DNA of 64,000 nt from Croceimicrobium sp965656185 (GTDB lineage: Bacteria; Bacteroidota; Bacteroidia; Flavobacteriales; Schleiferiaceae). The stretch lies in assembly GCA_965656185.1 (NCBI GenBank), contig CBFHJH010000007.1:1-64000 (forward strand). Reading direction: 5' to 3'. The translations under genes were made by a program, and so were the position numbers. The notes below the pieces were generated by a model. That model was given only the letters and a program-made list of their open reading frames with translations. It made no database searches and was not told where the DNA came from. How positions within the stretch are numbered: position 1 is the first letter of the stretch; each line of letters opens with the position of its first letter. Below are positions 62,433 to 64,000 of the stretch, in pieces.

Positions 62433-62950
62433 ATAGACTTTAAGTCTTTGAGAGCGTTTAGAGCATTTTCTAAACGCTCTTTTTTTTGCCCTTGAACTAC
62501 TCCATAGGGTCGATTTAAAGACTTGATCCAGCCTAAATGATCATGGTAAATTTGCCTTCTGTTTTGGGGGTTTTCCCGCAATGGGTCTTCTGCCCAGGGG
62601 AGGTCGGGCTTACAAATTAGGTAGTGGTGTTCTGCTTCCTGTTCTAAACCCATACTAACTTCCGGGAACTCTTTGTCGAAAACCCATTTCGACCAAACCA
62701 TAAAGTTTACACTGTCCGTGTCTAAGATGAGAATGGATGGCTTTTGCCCTTTAGCTTCCGCTTGAAGCCATCGCTGTTTACGATAGATTTTCAAAAAATC
62801 ATCTGCGTCATACTGCGGTCCGTGTTTTTCAAGATATTCACGGGCATACTCTGGAACCCAAGGGCAATTTAAGCTTTCACTAAGCTCACGGCAAAGTTGC
62901 GACTTGCCAGAACTTTCTGGACCGGTAACTACTACAATAATTGATTCCAT
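62429..62950 (-). CDS. NadR-like nucleoside kinase (kinase domain only)
   Basis: The 173-residue protein has P-loop GPESSGKS (10-17), PEYAREYL (33-40), DTD (77-79) and DLPWAEDPLRENPQNR (about 116-131), matching the ribosylnicotinamide kinase domain of NadR; the adenylyltransferase domain is absent. It overlaps the pnuC-like gene by 19 bases, the usual pairing of an importer with a trapping kinase. Substrate may be nicotinamide riboside or, given the YkoF-like and riboswitch neighbours, thiamine. Its last 20 codons contain the terminator of the convergent operon, and its stop overlaps that of the THI5-like gene. Confidence 0.85.
   Translation of the reverse strand: MESIIVVVTGPESSGKSQLCRELSESLNCPWVPEYAREYLEKHGPQYDADDFLKIYRKQRWLQAEAKGQKPSILILDTDSVNFMVWSKWVFDKEFPEVSMGLEQEAEHHYLICKPDLPWAEDPLRENPQNRRQIYHDHLGWIKSLNRPYGVVQGQKKERLENALNALKDLKSI
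62451..62487 (+). terminator. Perfect 12-bp terminator of the thiamine receptor operon
   Basis: Arms agagcgtttaga and tctaaacgctct pair perfectly around a six-base loop (gcattt) and are followed by seven T. It lies 19 bases after the THI5-like stop and wholly inside the coding end of the convergent kinase gene. Confidence 0.9.
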
Positions 62951-63477
62951 TGTAGGTAACCGTTTATCGCCATCAGGGTGTAGAAAATAAAGAGAATAGC
63001 ACTCAGCTGAAGTCCTCTTCTAAAGTATAATACAATCGATACTGCATCTATAACGATCCAATAAAGCCAGTTATCTGCGTAGAGCATTACCATCATAGCG
63101 GTAGCGATCAAGCTAAAAACCGTGGTAAAGGAATCGAGATATGGCAAAGCGGAGTTGCTAATTTTGCTGAGGGTAAAACCACTGAAGCCAACCACTACGG
63201 CACCACCTAAGATGGCTATTGCATGGTATTCAAGGTCCATGGTTAATGGTTCATCACTTAGTCCTTCACCCCAGTTGAGGTATCCAAAGACTGCCATAGC
63301 GATATAAAAACCTTGCAAGGCTACTTCGGCATAAATGCGACGTTGATAACAAAGAATTAAGAAAAACAAGCCCGATAGAAAGGCAAAGAGCCAACACCAA
63401 ATGCTGCCGTAAGTAATTAAGAAGGTATAGGTTAAACTAGAGAGAACCGCTGCTATTTCGAGAATAGAGCTGCGCAA
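62932..63477 (-). CDS. PnuC-family vitamin transporter (PnuT- or PnuC-like)
   Basis: The 181-residue product has six to seven membrane helices and the Pnu motif NWLYWIVIDAVSIVLYFRRG (about 139-158) with the ending INGYLQW. Pnu facilitators carry nicotinamide riboside (PnuC), riboflavin (PnuX) or thiamine (PnuT) and rely on a cytoplasmic kinase to trap the ligand. The start is TTG, directly after the TAG stop of the YkoF-like gene; the next Met is about 60 codons in. The YkoF-like neighbour favours thiamine; the NadR-like kinase favours nicotinamide riboside. Confidence 0.88.
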   Translation of the reverse strand: MRSSILEIAAVLSSLTYTFLITYGSIWCWLFAFLSGLFFLILCYQRRIYAEVALQGFYIAMAVFGYLNWGEGLSDEPLTMDLEYHAIAILGGAVVVGFSGFTLSKISNSALPYLDSFTTVFSLIATAMMVMLYADNWLYWIVIDAVSIVLYFRRGLQLSAILFIFYTLMAINGYLQWNQLL

Positions 63478-63741
63478 CTAGTAATCCTTTAGTTCCATTT
63501 CGGAGAGGTCTCCCTTAAGTACTTTTAAAACAAATGGACTTTGCCCGCTTTCGAAAGAACGGCTTATTTCCTGCTCCAAAAGAGGGAAGATCTCCTTCGA
63601 CTCGCCAAAGATTTGGGTGCTAATGGAGCTTACTCTGATCTTAATATTCGGATGTTGATGCAGCCGAGCTAAGAAATCATCTACTCTATCTAAGTACTGC
63701 TCGGTAAGCGGGTACTTCGAAATCTCTACACTAATTTTCAT
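63478..63741 (-). CDS. YkoF/MTH1187-like thiamine-binding protein
   Basis: The 87-residue protein matches the YkoF/MTH1187 ferredoxin-like fold: SVEISKYPLTEQYLDRVDDF at the start, then SSISTQIFGESKEIFPLLEQ. In Bacillus YkoF binds thiamine or hydroxymethylpyrimidine and is linked to a thiamine-precursor transporter; MTH1187 proteins are single-domain relatives. It lies between the GGGP synthase gene and the PnuC-like gene, two bases after the former. Thiamine binding is inferred. Confidence 0.75.
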   Translation of the reverse strand: MKISVEISKYPLTEQYLDRVDDFLARLHQHPNIKIRVSSISTQIFGESKEIFPLLEQEISRSFESGQSPFVLKVLKGDLSEMELKDY

Positions 63742-63743
63742 GC

Positions 63744-64000
63744 TTAGGATTTAAGGGCAGTGGCTATTTCGGCCAAGGCTTCCGGCTCAGATTCAAACAA
63801 ATTACCGACTACGATTACATCGGCTCCCGCTTGGGCTAATTCTTTAGCTTTAGCAGCGGTTTTTATTCCACCTCCTAAAATTATAGGCTTGTCGATTGAG
63901 TTACTTACTTCTTTCACCAATGCCGCACTCACCGGCTTTTCGGCCCCACTCCCTCCGTCTAAATAAAAGAATTGCAAGCCCAGCATTTCGCCGGCCATCG
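63744..64000 (-). CDS. Geranylgeranylglyceryl phosphate synthase (C-terminal part, cut by window edge)
   Basis: Only the last 85 or so residues are in the window. They show the TIM-barrel phosphate-binding end of the GGGPS/PcrB family: YLDGGSGAEKPVS, PIILGGGIKT and GADVIVVGNLFES. The frame is open to the window end; complete enzymes have about 240-250 residues, so the Met near 63998 is probably internal. It would join a polyprenyl diphosphate to glycerol-1-phosphate. It is the upstream member of the YkoF-PnuC-kinase unit seen here. Confidence 0.85.
   Translation of the reverse strand, partial: MAGEMLGLQFFYLDGGSGAEKPVSAALVKEVSNSIDKPIILGGGIKTAAKAKELAQAGADVIVVGNLFESEPEALAEIATALKS

Noticed and set aside
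1..64000. CRISPR arrays, IS elements, prophage, tRNA or rRNA genes
   Set aside because: No spaced direct repeats, transposase or integrase motifs, phage structural genes, or cloverleaf-like intergenic sequences were seen.

Overview
The window looks like a chromosomal segment of a marine-type Bacteroidota, most likely class Flavobacteriia near the Cryomorphaceae/Schleiferiaceae. This is inferred from gene content, not from a marker-gene search. The support is: gliding/type IX secretion genes (sprA, gldA, gldB, gldC), two proteins with C-terminal T9SS sorting domains, repeated Bacteroidetes-type -7 promoter elements (TAnnTTTG), few Shine-Dalgarno sites, TonB-dependent receptors, and an oxidase cluster typical of the group. 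Coding density is very high. No stretch above 300 bases lacks a gene, and I see no rRNA, tRNA, CRISPR array, insertion sequence or prophage. Two runs of N (99 and 97 bases) mark assembly joins.

Layout. 1-5.4 kb: TlpA-like thioredoxin and DUF6029 outer-membrane protein, divergent from an Omp28-like T9SS cargo and a second T9SS cargo. 5.4-16 kb: ruvA, sprA (interrupted by N), gcvH, a VanZ-like protein, two TonB paralogues. 16-21.2 kb: cysQ, then heme O synthase, two oxidase subunit III proteins, subunit IV, SCO, DUF420 and a small Cys-motif membrane protein. 21.2-26.5 kb: TolC, HlyD, tsaB, a hybrid-sensor histidine kinase. 26.5-36.8 kb: LruC lipoprotein, glycosyltransferase, two-lobed aspartyl protease, YyaL/DUF255 protein, PiT phosphate transporter, M20 dipeptidase, kelch protein. 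36.8-43.7 kb (minus strand): isoprenoid/lipid genes (UbiA, GHMP kinase, mvaD), fabD, a pterin synthase, MazG, dtd, e(P4)-type phosphatase, rsgA. 43.7-55.8 kb: gldA, der, nadE, a beta-barrel protein, gldB, gldC, engB, SGNH hydrolase, PagL-like deacylase, OmpH/Skp, a lipoprotein, a beta-barrel protein, alaS. 55.8-59.1 kb: M23 peptidase, MerR regulator, TonB receptor. 59.1-64 kb: a thiamine-linked locus made of a TPP riboswitch, TonB receptor and THI5-like lipoprotein, converging on a YkoF-like protein, PnuC-type transporter and NadR-like kinase, with the C-terminal part of a GGGP synthase at the edge.

The most interesting unit is the last one. It reads as a complete outer-membrane-to-cytoplasm vitamin scavenging route in which a THI5-fold lipoprotein is paired with a TonB receptor without an ABC permease in view, and a PnuC facilitator plus a NadR-like kinase would do inner-membrane uptake and trapping. 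Other points of note: the sprA gap appears to have zero true length; at least five genes are forced to TTG starts; several convergent pairs share stop-codon bases; a perfect terminator hairpin lies inside the coding sequence of a convergent gene; and two divergent gene pairs have face-to-face, nearly overlapping promoters.
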